Of a stretch of DNA of 64,000 nucleotides, positions 27,070 to 37,204 are shown in pieces. The stretch comes from Planctomycetota bacterium. Lineage in GTDB: Bacteria; Planctomycetota; UBA1135; GCA-002686595. Under the pieces are notes generated by a model. That model ran no database searches and was not told the origin of the DNA. It worked only from the letters and a program-made list of their open reading frames with translations. Numbering within the stretch: position 1 is the first letter of the stretch; each line of letters starts with the position of its first letter. The stretch covers positions 372,001 through 436,000 of the forward strand of contig JADJQU010000004.1 of NCBI GenBank assembly GCA_016712565.1, read 5' to 3'. The position numbers were made by a program, and so were the translations under genes.

Positions 27070-28571
27070 GCGGCACCTTCCACGAGTGGGACGCCAGCGG
27101 GCTCGCCCAGGGCTTCCACCGCGGCGATTGCAGCGCCGAGGCCAACGTCGAAGCCGCCTTCGCGCGCATCGAACTCCTGGACGGCGAGCTGGGGGCCTTC
27201 GCGGTGCTGGAGCGCGAGCGCGCGCTGTCCCTGGCTCGCGCCGTGGACCGCGAGCGAGCCCAGGGCATCACCCCCGGCCCCCTGGCGGGCGTGCCCGTGG
27301 CGCTCAAGAGCAACATGTGCTGGGAGGGCGTCCTGGCCCACTGCGGCAGCAAGATCCTGGAGGGCTACCGTCCGCCCTACAGCGCCACGTTCGTCGAGCG
27401 CCTGATCGCCGCCGGGGCGATTCCGGTGGGCATGACGAACATGGACGAGTTCGCCATGGGCAGCTCCGGCGAGAATTCGGCCTTCGGCATCGCGCGCAAT
27501 CCCTGGGACACGCGGCGCACGCCCGGCGGCTCCTCCAGCGGCAGCGCCGCCGCCGTGGCCGCGGGCATGGTGCCGCTGGCCTTGGGCTCGGACACCGGCG
27601 GCTCCGTGCGCCAACCGGCGGCCTTTTGCGGCATCGCGGGCTTCAAGCCCACCTACGGGCGCGTTTCGCGCTACGGGCTGGTGGCCTTCGGCTCGTCCCT
27701 CGACCAGGTGAGCCCCTTCGCCCGCAGCGTGCGGGACCTGGAGCTCGTGACCCACGTGATTTCCGGCGTGGACGAGCGCGACTCCACCACGGCCCAGCTG
27801 CCCGCCCTCGATCCCGACCCGGCCGACGGCAACCTGCGCGGACTGCGCATCGGGATCCCCAGGCAGTACTTCCCCGCGGAGCTCGCCCCGGACGTGCGCT
27901 CCGTGTTGGACGCCGCCAAGGCCCAGTGGACCGCGCTGGGAGCCCAACTCGTGGACGTCGATCTGCCGCACACCGAGCACGCGATTCCCACGTACTACGT
28001 GGTGGCCACGGCGGAGGCTTCCTCGAACCTGGCGCGCTACGAGGGCATCCGCTACGGCCTGCGCGTGCCGGGCGACGGCAGCCTGCAGGGCATGTTCGCC
28101 GCCACCCGCGCGGCGGGCTTCGGCCCCGAGGTCCAACGCCGCATCCTCCTGGGCACCTACGTGCTCTCCAGCGGCTACTACGACGCCTGGTACAACCGCG
28201 CCCTGAAGGTGCGACGCCTGCTGCGCATGGAGTTCGATCGCGCCTTCGAGCAGGTGGACCTGATCATCGGTCCCACGGCGCCCACGGCGGCCTTCAAGAT
28301 CGGCGAGAAGAGCTCGGATCCGATCGCCATGTACCTCTCCGACGTGATGACCGCGCCGGTGAGCCTGGCGGGCCTGCCGGGCCTGTCGATCCCCGCCGGC
28401 TTCGTCGCCGGCGAGGACGGGCAGGCTCCCCTCCTGCCGATCGGCATGCAGATCATCGGGCCGGCCCTGGCCGACGCGCGCGTGCTGCGCGCGGGCCGCA
28501 TCTTCGAGGCCGCTACCGGCCACCATCTGCGCCGCCCCCCGCTCGCCGCCGCGGCCCGAGGCGGATCCTGA
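27066..28571 (+). CDS. gatA: Asp/Glu-tRNA amidotransferase subunit A
   Basis: GatA releases ammonia from glutamine for transamidation of Glu-tRNA(Gln) or Asp-tRNA(Asn). The 501-residue protein is of normal length. The Ser-cisSer-Lys triad region is intact: VPVALKSNM (Lys), TPGGSSSGSAAAVAAG and LGSDTGGSVRQPAAFCG (nucleophile Ser), followed by GFKPTYGRVSRYGLVAF. The GTG start at 27066 overlaps gatC by 4 bp. It works with the next gene, gatB. The presence of gatCAB implies that the organism probably lacks GlnRS, AsnRS or both. Confidence 0.97.
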   Translation: MSGTFHEWDASGLAQGFHRGDCSAEANVEAAFARIELLDGELGAFAVLERERALSLARAVDRERAQGITPGPLAGVPVALKSNMCWEGVLAHCGSKILEGYRPPYSATFVERLIAAGAIPVGMTNMDEFAMGSSGENSAFGIARNPWDTRRTPGGSSSGSAAAVAAGMVPLALGSDTGGSVRQPAAFCGIAGFKPTYGRVSRYGLVAFGSSLDQVSPFARSVRDLELVTHVISGVDERDSTTAQLPALDPDPADGNLRGLRIGIPRQYFPAELAPDVRSVLDAAKAQWTALGAQLVDVDLPHTEHAIPTYYVVATAEASSNLARYEGIRYGLRVPGDGSLQGMFAATRAAGFGPEVQRRILLGTYVLSSGYYDAWYNRALKVRRLLRMEFDRAFEQVDLIIGPTAPTAAFKIGEKSSDPIAMYLSDVMTAPVSLAGLPGLSIPAGFVAGEDGQAPLLPIGMQIIGPALADARVLRAGRIFEAATGHHLRRPPLAAAARGGS

Positions 28572-28574
28572 CCC

Positions 28575-30068
<1,494 letters not shown>

Positions 30069-30090
30069 GGCCCGGAGGCCTCACGCGCGC

Positions 30091-30117
30091 CAGCCCGCCC
30101 GGTGACGCGGCGGGCTG
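30091..30117. terminator. Bidirectional hairpin between gatB and a convergent gene
   Basis: CAGCCCGCC (30091-30099) pairs perfectly with GGCGGGCTG (30109-30117) around a nine-base loop. It ends right at the stop of the convergent secreted-protein gene and 22 bp after gatB, so it can serve both. There is no T tract. Confidence 0.6.
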
Positions 30118-31284
30118 CTAGGGCCCGACGTCGAATTCGATGGCGTCGGTCAGCGTGGTGTCGTTGGGCGGCGTGAAGCCGTTGTCCCGGCCCCAGAATT
30201 GCGCTTGGACCTTCGTCCCGGGCACCTGCAGCTGCGCCAGGGGATTGCCGCCCAGGGCCCCCACCGCGAAGGCGTTCATGTCGATCTGGTACATGCCCGA
30301 GCAGTCCTGGAACGGCAGCGGGTTGCCGAGGGAACTCACCCCCGGCGTGCGCTTCACCGGCGGCACGAGACACAGGAAGCCGCCCGTGAAGGGCGTCGCG
30401 GCCCGGCCCTGGATCGTGTAGAGCAACAGACCCGGCTTCTGGTTGCGCACGTTGGCGCCGCGGATGGTGAAGCCGCTGCCGGCCGTGGCGCTGGGATTGC
30501 CGGTCCAGCCGATGGCGGGCAGGCAGCCGAAGGAGTTGGTCTTCGCCGTGCAGTAGGAAGTCGTGGTCGAGACGTTCTTCACGCAGGCCCGCAGGATCCA
30601 GTTGCCGTTGTAATAGAGCGGGCACAGCGGGAACGGCCCGATGGCCGCCGTGGAGGGGTCGCGCCAGCCGGTGCCCGAGATGTAGAGCAGGTTCTGCTGG
30701 GGCACGGCGCTGCACGCTCCCGAGCCGTCGTCGGTGCCGAAGTTCGAGGTGTAGCCCGAGGGACAGTCGCCGTTTGGGTTGATGTCCATCCACCAGGTGA
30801 TCACCAGCTTGCCCGAGGTCACCACGATGTTCTGGGCACTGGTGTCCACCGTGTTGATCGCGTGGGTGGTGGCGGCGATCGAGGAACCCGTGACGTTGGC
30901 CCAGTCGAAGATCTCCGGCCCCAGGGTCGGCACGCCGCCGCTCCAGGTGATGCCGTCGTGGACCTTGAGATTCACCACGGCCTGGATGCCGTTGGCGCCG
31001 GCGACGTTGAAGAAGCCGAAGGCCGCATTCTGGAGTTGGACCTGGGTGCCGATGCCCGACACGTCGAACACCGCGCCCATGGCCTCGCCCTCGCACAGGC
31101 CGCGAATCACCGCCACGGAGAGCGGGCCCGAGGGCACCGCCGGCAGCGTGTCGTTCTTGAGGAAGACCTCATTCGGGCCGCAGGTCTGGGCCTCAGCCAG
31201 GCCGGTGCCGAGGAAGGCCGCCACGGCCAGGCCGGCCAGGGAACGCAACGCCAGGGAACGCCGAACGGGGACGGGACGCGACAT
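30118..31284 (-). CDS. Secreted Cys-containing beta-rich protein of unknown function
   Basis: A 388-residue protein with a clear signal peptide (LRSLAGLAVAAFLGTGLAEA, cleavage near AEA-Q, residue 32). The mature part starts TCGPNEVFLKND and is rich in Gly, Asn, Thr and Trp. The C-terminal 130 residues form a compact module opening CTAKTNSFGCLPAIGWTGNP, then GFTIRGANVRNQKPGLLLY, FLCLVPPV, QDCSGMYQIDMNAFA and QAQFWGRDNGF, with paired cysteines. It looks like a repeated extracellular module of these bacteria, but I do not know its function or name. No neighbour suggests a role. Confidence 0.7.
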   Translation of the reverse strand: MSRPVPVRRSLALRSLAGLAVAAFLGTGLAEAQTCGPNEVFLKNDTLPAVPSGPLSVAVIRGLCEGEAMGAVFDVSGIGTQVQLQNAAFGFFNVAGANGIQAVVNLKVHDGITWSGGVPTLGPEIFDWANVTGSSIAATTHAINTVDTSAQNIVVTSGKLVITWWMDINPNGDCPSGYTSNFGTDDGSGACSAVPQQNLLYISGTGWRDPSTAAIGPFPLCPLYYNGNWILRACVKNVSTTTSYCTAKTNSFGCLPAIGWTGNPSATAGSGFTIRGANVRNQKPGLLLYTIQGRAATPFTGGFLCLVPPVKRTPGVSSLGNPLPFQDCSGMYQIDMNAFAVGALGGNPLAQLQVPGTKVQAQFWGRDNGFTPPNDTTLTDAIEFDVGP

Positions 31285-31477
31285 GAAGACCGGCTCCTGA
31301 AAACTGGCCGCCGTTCGCGCGGCGCGGAGGGCGCGGCGCTGGCTGCGGGTCGAGCCCCGATTCTGCTCGCTCCCTCGGGGCTGTCAAGCCAGGGGCGCCG
31401 CCCCTCGGGCCCGAGTCACCCAAGCGCGCGATCCCTGTCCCCGGACCGGAGCCCCGCGGGCTCCGGCCTCACTGCGC

Positions 31478-31520
31478 CTCATTTCCCCTCATTTCCCCTC
31501 ATTTCACCTCATTTCTTCGG
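31478..31520. repeat. 10-bp tandem repeat after the 349-residue secreted protein
   Basis: Four head-to-tail copies of a unit TCATTTCMCC (plus sense), the last diverging into TCATTTCTTC. Read on the minus strand each copy is GAAATGAGG-like, and the first one holds the TGA stop of the gene ending at 31509. The tract is strikingly AT-rich for this genome. Confidence 0.85.
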
Positions 31521-32558
31521 GGCGCAGGTGAAGCGGTAGGTCTTCTTGCCCTCGAATCCGCGCCGCTCGGTGATGGTCAGGGTGCCCTGATCGAACTCCA
31601 ATGTGCGCTTCTGGGCCGACGTGAACTTGAAGTCGGAATCGCACTTGAGGGCGCGGAAGTGGCCGCCGGCCAGGTCCCAGAGGATCTCGCCCTGCAGGTC
31701 CATGGCGCTCTCGGTGGTGCTCTCTCCGGCCGGCCCCTCGTCGTTCTCCACTTCGCGCTGCGACTTGGAGCTGAGCTTGGCCTCGAAGGCGATCACGCCC
31801 ACCTGGACGCCGCCCTCATCGCGCGTGCCCTTGAACGTGGCCTCGATCTCGCCCTCGATGTTGTCGCGCAGTTCATCGGACTCGCTGTCGTCCCGCGCTT
31901 CTTCCTCTCCCTCGGCCCGGTAGCCCATGGGGCCTGAGGGTTCCTGGAGGTTGTTGAACTCCGCGCCGGGGATCTTCCAGGTGTCTCCCTCGGAGACGGC
32001 GCCCTGGGGCAACCAGCCGCGGAAGTCGGCATCCTCCACCAGGTCCTCGAGCAGGTCGTCGTCGCCGGACTCGCCCTCGGGCCAGGCGGCTTCGAAGGCC
32101 TCTTCCTCGTCGTTCCAGGTGAACAGCACGCTCTTGCCCGTGAGGCCGGTGACGTTCTTGGTGGTCTCCGACCCGCCCTCCTCGTCCTCGCTGCCTTCGC
32201 TCTCGAAGGTGACCGAGTTCTCGATGGAGTCGAACGTGCGCTTCAACTTCTTGGGCCGGCCCTCGCCGGCCGCGAGCGTCTCGTCGGTGAACTCGATCGT
32301 CTCGTCATCGACGATCTTGAGCTTGGGCAATTCGATCTCCGGCTCCTGCGGGCCCTCCGGTCCGTCGAGCGTGACCTTCATCTCCACCATGTCCATGGAG
32401 GAATGCTGCACGAAGTGCTTCTCCAGGGAGCGCTCCGCCACGGAGCGGAACACGAGCTTCTCCTCGGCCTGCGGCTCGAGGGTCGCGAGGATGGCGACGA
32501 GCCCCGGCAGCAGGAATCCGAGGGGCAGAGGACCGAAGGTGCTGGTGATGGATTTCAT
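31509..32558 (-). CDS. Secreted acidic protein of unknown function
   Basis: A 349-residue product starting MKSITSTFGPLPLGFLLPGL, with a signal segment ending near residue 29. The mature protein is very acidic, with Glu/Asp clusters (SEGSEDEEGGSETT, GESGDDDLLEDLVED, RAEGEEEARDD) and alternating strands such as GVQVGVIAFEAKLSS. The end is KKTYRFTCAPKK. No family is recognised; the layout recalls periplasmic proteins that sense or bind cations, which is an inference only. It follows guaA by 20 bp on the same strand and may be cotranscribed with guaBA. Confidence 0.7.
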   Translation of the reverse strand: MKSITSTFGPLPLGFLLPGLVAILATLEPQAEEKLVFRSVAERSLEKHFVQHSSMDMVEMKVTLDGPEGPQEPEIELPKLKIVDDETIEFTDETLAAGEGRPKKLKRTFDSIENSVTFESEGSEDEEGGSETTKNVTGLTGKSVLFTWNDEEEAFEAAWPEGESGDDDLLEDLVEDADFRGWLPQGAVSEGDTWKIPGAEFNNLQEPSGPMGYRAEGEEEARDDSESDELRDNIEGEIEATFKGTRDEGGVQVGVIAFEAKLSSKSQREVENDEGPAGESTTESAMDLQGEILWDLAGGHFRALKCDSDFKFTSAQKRTLEFDQGTLTITERRGFEGKKTYRFTCAPKK

Positions 32559-32578
32559 GGAGCAGGGGTTCCAGCCGG

Positions 32579-34141
32579 CTATTCCCATTCGATCGTCGCC
32601 GGCGGCTTGGAGGAGATGTCGAGCACGACGCGGTTGATGCCGCGCACTTCATTGATGATGCGGTTGGAGATCTTGCCCAGGAGATCGTACGGCAGGTGGG
32701 CCCAGTCGGCGGTCATGCCGTCGCTGGATTCGACCGCCCGCAGCACGCAGGCGTCCTCGTAGGTGCGCGCGTCGCCCATGACCCCCACGGACTTGGTCGG
32801 CAGGAGCACGGCGAAGTACTGCCACAGCGAGCGGTGCAGGTCCCGGGCCTCGATCTCCTCGCGCACGATGCGGTCGGCGCCGCGCAGGATCCGGCAGCGC
32901 TCGTTCGTCACCTCGCCCAGGATGCGCACCGCCAGTCCCGGTCCGGGGAAGGGCTGGCGGGCGACGATCGACTCGTCCAGTCCCAGGAAGCGGCCGATGG
33001 CGCGCACCTCGTCCTTGAAGAGCTCGCGCAGGGGCTCGACGAGCTGCATGTCGAGGTCCTCCGGCAGGCCGCCCACGTTGTGGTGGCTCTTGATCACGGC
33101 GGTGTTGCCGCCGAAGGCGTTGACTGACTCGATCACGTCGGGATAGAGCGTCCCCTGGCCCAGGAACTTCGCCCCGCCGAAGCGCGTGGCCTCGCCCTTG
33201 AACACGTCGACGAAATCGCGGCCGATCAGCTTGCGCTTCTTCTCGGGATCGGTGACGCCGGCGAGCGAGCGCAGGAAGCGCTCGGCCGCGTCGACCACGG
33301 TCAGGTCCACGTGGAAGTGATCGCGGAAGGTGTGCTCCACCGACTCGCGCTCGGCGTGCCGCAGGAGGCCGTTGTCGACGAAGATGCAGTGCAGGCGCTT
33401 CCCGATCGCCTGGTGCACGATCAGGGCGGCCACCGAACTGTCCACGCCGCCGGAGAGGCCCAGCACCACCTCGCCCCGCTCGCCGACCTGCTCGCGGATC
33501 CGGCGCACCTCGCGCTCGACGATGCCCTCCGGCCGCCAGTCGCCCGGCGTGCGGCAGACGGTCGAGAGGAAATTCTCGATCAGCTCGGAGCCGCGCACGC
33601 TGTGGGTCACCTCGGGGTGGAACTGCAGTCCGAAGAAGCCCCGCTGGACGTCGCCCGCGGCGGCGAAGGGGCAGGTGTCGGTGTGGGCGAAGACCTCCCA
33701 GCCGGCGGGCAGGCGCGAGACCTGGTCGCCGTGGCTCATCCAGACCACGGTGTGGCCGCCGATGCCTTCGAAGAGCGCCTCGGGCCGCGCCACGGCGATC
33801 GAGGCCCGGCCGAATTCGCGCTTGTCCGCGGGCAGCACTTCGCCGCCCAGGCTCTGGCACATCCACTGCATCCCGTAGCAGATGCCCAGCACCGGAACGC
33901 CCAGTTCCAAGAGCCGGCGAGGCACCACGGGCGCGTCGGCCCCATAGACCGAGGCGGGCCCCCCGGAGAGGATCACGCCGCCCAGGTTCATGCGCGCGGC
34001 ACTCTCCAGGGCCAGGCGCGGCGGGGCGATCTCGCAGTAGCTGCCCGCCTCGCGCACGCGGCGCGCGATCAGTTGGGCGTACTGGGCGCCGAGATCGACG
34101 ATCAGGATCCCGCGCGGAGTGTCGTGCTGCTCCTGCTTCAT
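32579..34141 (-). CDS. guaA: GMP synthase (glutamine-hydrolysing)
   Basis: GuaA converts XMP to GMP with ATP and glutamine. The 520-residue product has the class I amidotransferase domain with the nucleophile in GVPVLGICYGMQWM (Cys about 88) and the partner pair in LQFHPEVTHS. The PP-loop LGLSGGVDSSVAALI starts the synthetase domain. DNGLLRHAE, FVDVFKGEA, SHHNVGGLP and QPFPGPGLAVRI follow, and the family-typical C-terminus DISSKPPATIEWE is intact. The ATG at 34141 overlaps the guaB stop (ATGA). Coupled expression with guaB makes functional sense because the product of GuaB is XMP. Confidence 0.97.
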   Translation of the reverse strand: MKQEQHDTPRGILIVDLGAQYAQLIARRVREAGSYCEIAPPRLALESAARMNLGGVILSGGPASVYGADAPVVPRRLLELGVPVLGICYGMQWMCQSLGGEVLPADKREFGRASIAVARPEALFEGIGGHTVVWMSHGDQVSRLPAGWEVFAHTDTCPFAAAGDVQRGFFGLQFHPEVTHSVRGSELIENFLSTVCRTPGDWRPEGIVEREVRRIREQVGERGEVVLGLSGGVDSSVAALIVHQAIGKRLHCIFVDNGLLRHAERESVEHTFRDHFHVDLTVVDAAERFLRSLAGVTDPEKKRKLIGRDFVDVFKGEATRFGGAKFLGQGTLYPDVIESVNAFGGNTAVIKSHHNVGGLPEDLDMQLVEPLRELFKDEVRAIGRFLGLDESIVARQPFPGPGLAVRILGEVTNERCRILRGADRIVREEIEARDLHRSLWQYFAVLLPTKSVGVMGDARTYEDACVLRAVESSDGMTADWAHLPYDLLGKISNRIINEVRGINRVVLDISSKPPATIEWE

Positions 34142-35595
34142 TCCTGGTTGTGGAAGTAGTTGGAGGATTCCTTGGTGATCGTCACGTCGTGGGGATGGCT
34201 TTCGCGCACGCCCGCCGAGGTGACCCGCAGGAACTTGGCCCGCACCCACAGCTCGGGAATGTCGCGCGCGCCCACGTAGCCCATGCCCGCGCGCACGCCG
34301 CCGACCATTTGATAGACGAACGGCGAGAGCTTGCCTCGGTAGGGCACCATGCCTTCGATGCCCTCGGGCACGAGCTTGTGCTGCTCATCCACGTTGCCCT
34401 GGCGGTAGCGCTCCTTGGAGCCCTGCATCATGGCGCCGATGGAACCCATGCCGCGCACGCTCTTGAACGAGCGGCCCTTGAACAGGATCGTCTCGCCCGG
34501 ACTCTCCTCCAGGCCGGCGAACAACGAACCCAGCATCACGCTCGAGGCGCCGGCCGCCAGGGCCTTGACCACGTCCCCCGAGTAGCGAATGCCGCCGTCG
34601 GCGATCACCGGCACGTTCTTCGCGCGCGCGGCGCTGACGCACTCCATCACGGCGGTGAGCTGCGGCACGCCGATGCCCGCCACGATGCGCGTGGTGCAGA
34701 TCGAGCCCGGCCCGATGCCGACCTTGACGCCGTCGACGCCGGCGGCCACCAGTTCCTGGGCGGCCGCGGCGGTGGCCACGTTGCCCGCCACCACGTCCAC
34801 CGACAACTTGCGCTTCAATTCGCGCACGGTCTCGATCACGTTGCTGCTGTGGCCGTGGGCGGTGTCGACCACCAGCACGTCGACGCCCGCGGCTTCCAGT
34901 CGCGCGGCGCGCTCGTAGTCCTGGACCCCGATGGCCGCGCCGACGCGCAGCCGGCCGCGCGCGTCGGTCGCCGAGTGCGGGAAGGACGTGAGCATCTTCA
35001 GGTCCTTCATCGTGATCAGGCCGTGCAGGTGCATGCGGCCGTCGACGATCAGGAGCTTCTCGACCTTGCGGCGGTGCAGCAGATCGCGGGCCTCCTCCAG
35101 GGACGTCCCCGGGGGGGCGGTGACCAGGTCCGTGCTGGTCATGACCTCGGCCACGGGGGTCTCCGGAGAGGTTTGGAACTTGCAGTCGCGGCTGGTGAGG
35201 ATCCCCACCACCGTGCTGCCCTCGACGATCGGCAGGCCGGAGATGTTGTGGCGCGTCATGATCTCGCGCGCCTCCCCCACCTTGGCGGTCGGCGGCAGGG
35301 TCACGGGATCGAGGATCACCCCGTTGGCCGAGCGCTTGACCTTCTCCACCTCGCGCACCTGACCCTCGATGGTCAGGTTGCGGTGGATCACGCCCAGGCC
35401 GCCCTCGCGGGCCAGGGCCACGGCGAGCGTCCACTCGGTGACCGTGTCCATGGCCGAGGACGAGAACGGGACGTTGATCGGGACGTTGCGCGAGAAGCGC
35501 GTCGCCACCGAGACGTCCCGCGGAAGCACGTCGGAGTGCTGCGGGACGAGCAGGACGTCGTCGAAGGTGAGCCCGAGAGGGAAGTCGGCCGGCAT
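34138..35595 (-). CDS. guaB: IMP dehydrogenase
   Basis: GuaB oxidises IMP to XMP with NAD. The 485-residue product starts with LGLTFDDVLLVPQHSDVLPR. Two CBS domains lie at about residues 95-205 (HNISGLPIVEGSTVVGIL, EKLLIVDGRMHLHGLI). The catalytic loop VGIGPGSICTTRIVAGIGVP contains the nucleophile Cys. GGIRYSGDVVKALAAGA and the flap region with MGSIGAMMQG and EGMVPYRGKL are intact. The start is the ATG at 35595; the frame is open upstream, but that would enter the divergent promoter region. It is first gene of guaB-guaA. Confidence 0.97.
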   Translation of the reverse strand: MPADFPLGLTFDDVLLVPQHSDVLPRDVSVATRFSRNVPINVPFSSSAMDTVTEWTLAVALAREGGLGVIHRNLTIEGQVREVEKVKRSANGVILDPVTLPPTAKVGEAREIMTRHNISGLPIVEGSTVVGILTSRDCKFQTSPETPVAEVMTSTDLVTAPPGTSLEEARDLLHRRKVEKLLIVDGRMHLHGLITMKDLKMLTSFPHSATDARGRLRVGAAIGVQDYERAARLEAAGVDVLVVDTAHGHSSNVIETVRELKRKLSVDVVAGNVATAAAAQELVAAGVDGVKVGIGPGSICTTRIVAGIGVPQLTAVMECVSAARAKNVPVIADGGIRYSGDVVKALAAGASSVMLGSLFAGLEESPGETILFKGRSFKSVRGMGSIGAMMQGSKERYRQGNVDEQHKLVPEGIEGMVPYRGKLSPFVYQMVGGVRAGMGYVGARDIPELWVRAKFLRVTSAGVRESHPHDVTITKESSNYFHNQE

Positions 35596-35891
35596 GGCTG
35601 CCTGTTTCCTCGCTTCAGGTCCCTCGCGGCGTGGGCCTTGAGGGCGTGGGGGGTGCAGAATTCGCACCGGCGCGCCGGGCGGGAGGTGAGGCACTCCCCC
35701 GGAGCTTGCCGCCGCGGGTGGAAAGGGCGGAGGATAGCGAGCCGGGGCGTCCGCTGAAAGGGCCAACTGGGCAAGCGTCCCGAAGAAGGACCGTCCTGAA
35801 CGCGCGCTTCCCCGCGGGCGGCCTGCCCGGAGCCCCGCGCGGCCGACCACGCTTCCCAGGGGCCTCGGCTTGGGGCAGTATCCTCCCCCCG

Positions 35892-37040
35892 ATGTCCATC
35901 CGAAGCCAGCCAGCGCACCTGCTGCACGTGTTCCCGAGCTTCGTTCCGGCGGGCTCCCAGGTGCGCACGGCCCAGTTGATCGCGGCCTTTGGAACCGAGT
36001 TCCGGCATTCGATCCTGGCCCTGGATGGGCGCACGGAGGCCCGCGAGCTCCTGCCCTCGACCGTGCAGGTGGACCTCCTGGAGAGCTTCCCCAAGGCGGG
36101 CTCCCTCCGCACCTCTCGGCGACTGGCGGGCCTCCTGCGCGGCCTGCGGCCGGACCTGCTGCTCACCTACAACTTCGGCGCCATCGACGGCCTGATCGCC
36201 ACCTGCTGGGCCCGCGGCGTGCCCGCGGTCCACCACGAGGACGGCTTCGGCCCCGACGAGGCCCAGGGGTTCAAGCGCCGCCGCATCTGGATGCGCCGCC
36301 TGTTCCTGCCGCGGGCCGCGCGCACGGTGGTGATCAGCGAGACGTTGCGCAAGATCGCCCTGGAGCACTGGAACGAGACGCCGCTGCACCTGGCCTTCAT
36401 CCCCAACGGAATCGACCTGGAACGACACACCCCGAGAGACGGCAATCCCGCCCTGCGGCGGGAACTGGGCTTGGCCGAAACCGACGTGGTCGTGGGCGCC
36501 GTGGGGCACCTGCGGCCCGAGAAGAACCTGCCGCGGCTGTTCTCGGCCCTGACCCGGGCCCGCCGGGCCCCGGGCGGCGGCTCCCTCGCCCTGGTCGTGC
36601 TGGGCGACGGGCCCATGCGCGAGGAGCTGGCGCGGCTCGCCGCGCTCCCGGAGCAGGCCGGGCGCGTGCATCTGGTGGGCTACCAGCAGGACCCCCGGCC
36701 CTACTACCGGATGATGGACGTCTTCGCCCTCTCCTCGGACACCGAGCAGATGCCGCTCTCGCTCCTGGAGGCCATGGCCACGCGGCTCCCGGCGGTGGCC
36801 ACCAACGTGGGCGACGTGGTGGCCATGCTCCCCGGCGACCAGTCGCCGTTCATCGCCCTGCCGGGCGGGGAGGCGTGCATCGAGTCCATGGCGGGCTCCC
36901 TCGCGCGCCTCGCGGCCGACCCCGCCCTGCGCGAGCGCCTGGGGGAACGCAACCTGGACCGCGCGCGCAAGTTCTACAGCCAGCGCGCCATGGTCGAGGC
37001 CTACCGCGCGGTCTACGGCGGCGCCCTGGGCTCCCCGTGA
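35892..37040 (+). CDS. Glycosyltransferase family 4 protein
   Basis: A 382-residue GT-B glycosyltransferase. The N-terminal acceptor domain starts HLLHVFPSFVPAGSQVRTAQ. The C-terminal donor domain begins FIPNGIDLERHTP and VVVGAVGHLRPEKNLPRLF, then LVVLGDGPMREEL and VHLVGYQQDPRPYYRMMDVF. The ESE/EX7E-type signature appears as SSDTEQMPLSLLEAMATRLP. It probably adds a hexose to a surface polysaccharide or glycolipid; the donor sugar is not deducible. It stands alone, divergent from guaB, with about 300 bp between them. Confidence 0.87.
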   Translation: MSIRSQPAHLLHVFPSFVPAGSQVRTAQLIAAFGTEFRHSILALDGRTEARELLPSTVQVDLLESFPKAGSLRTSRRLAGLLRGLRPDLLLTYNFGAIDGLIATCWARGVPAVHHEDGFGPDEAQGFKRRRIWMRRLFLPRAARTVVISETLRKIALEHWNETPLHLAFIPNGIDLERHTPRDGNPALRRELGLAETDVVVGAVGHLRPEKNLPRLFSALTRARRAPGGGSLALVVLGDGPMREELARLAALPEQAGRVHLVGYQQDPRPYYRMMDVFALSSDTEQMPLSLLEAMATRLPAVATNVGDVVAMLPGDQSPFIALPGGEACIESMAGSLARLAADPALRERLGERNLDRARKFYSQRAMVEAYRAVYGGALGSP

Positions 37041-37204
37041 AGCCCCTCCGAAGCTTGCCCGGGCGCCCGGCCCAGAGCCTCCACATTTAAGGAAGGCGGA
37101 AGCCCCGGGAGGCCGCCGCGGCGCGCGCCCACCGCGTACCGAAAGCTCCCGCCGGGGCTAGAATGACCGGCTCGCGATCGTCCCTTGGCTCTCCACGTTC
37201 ACCC

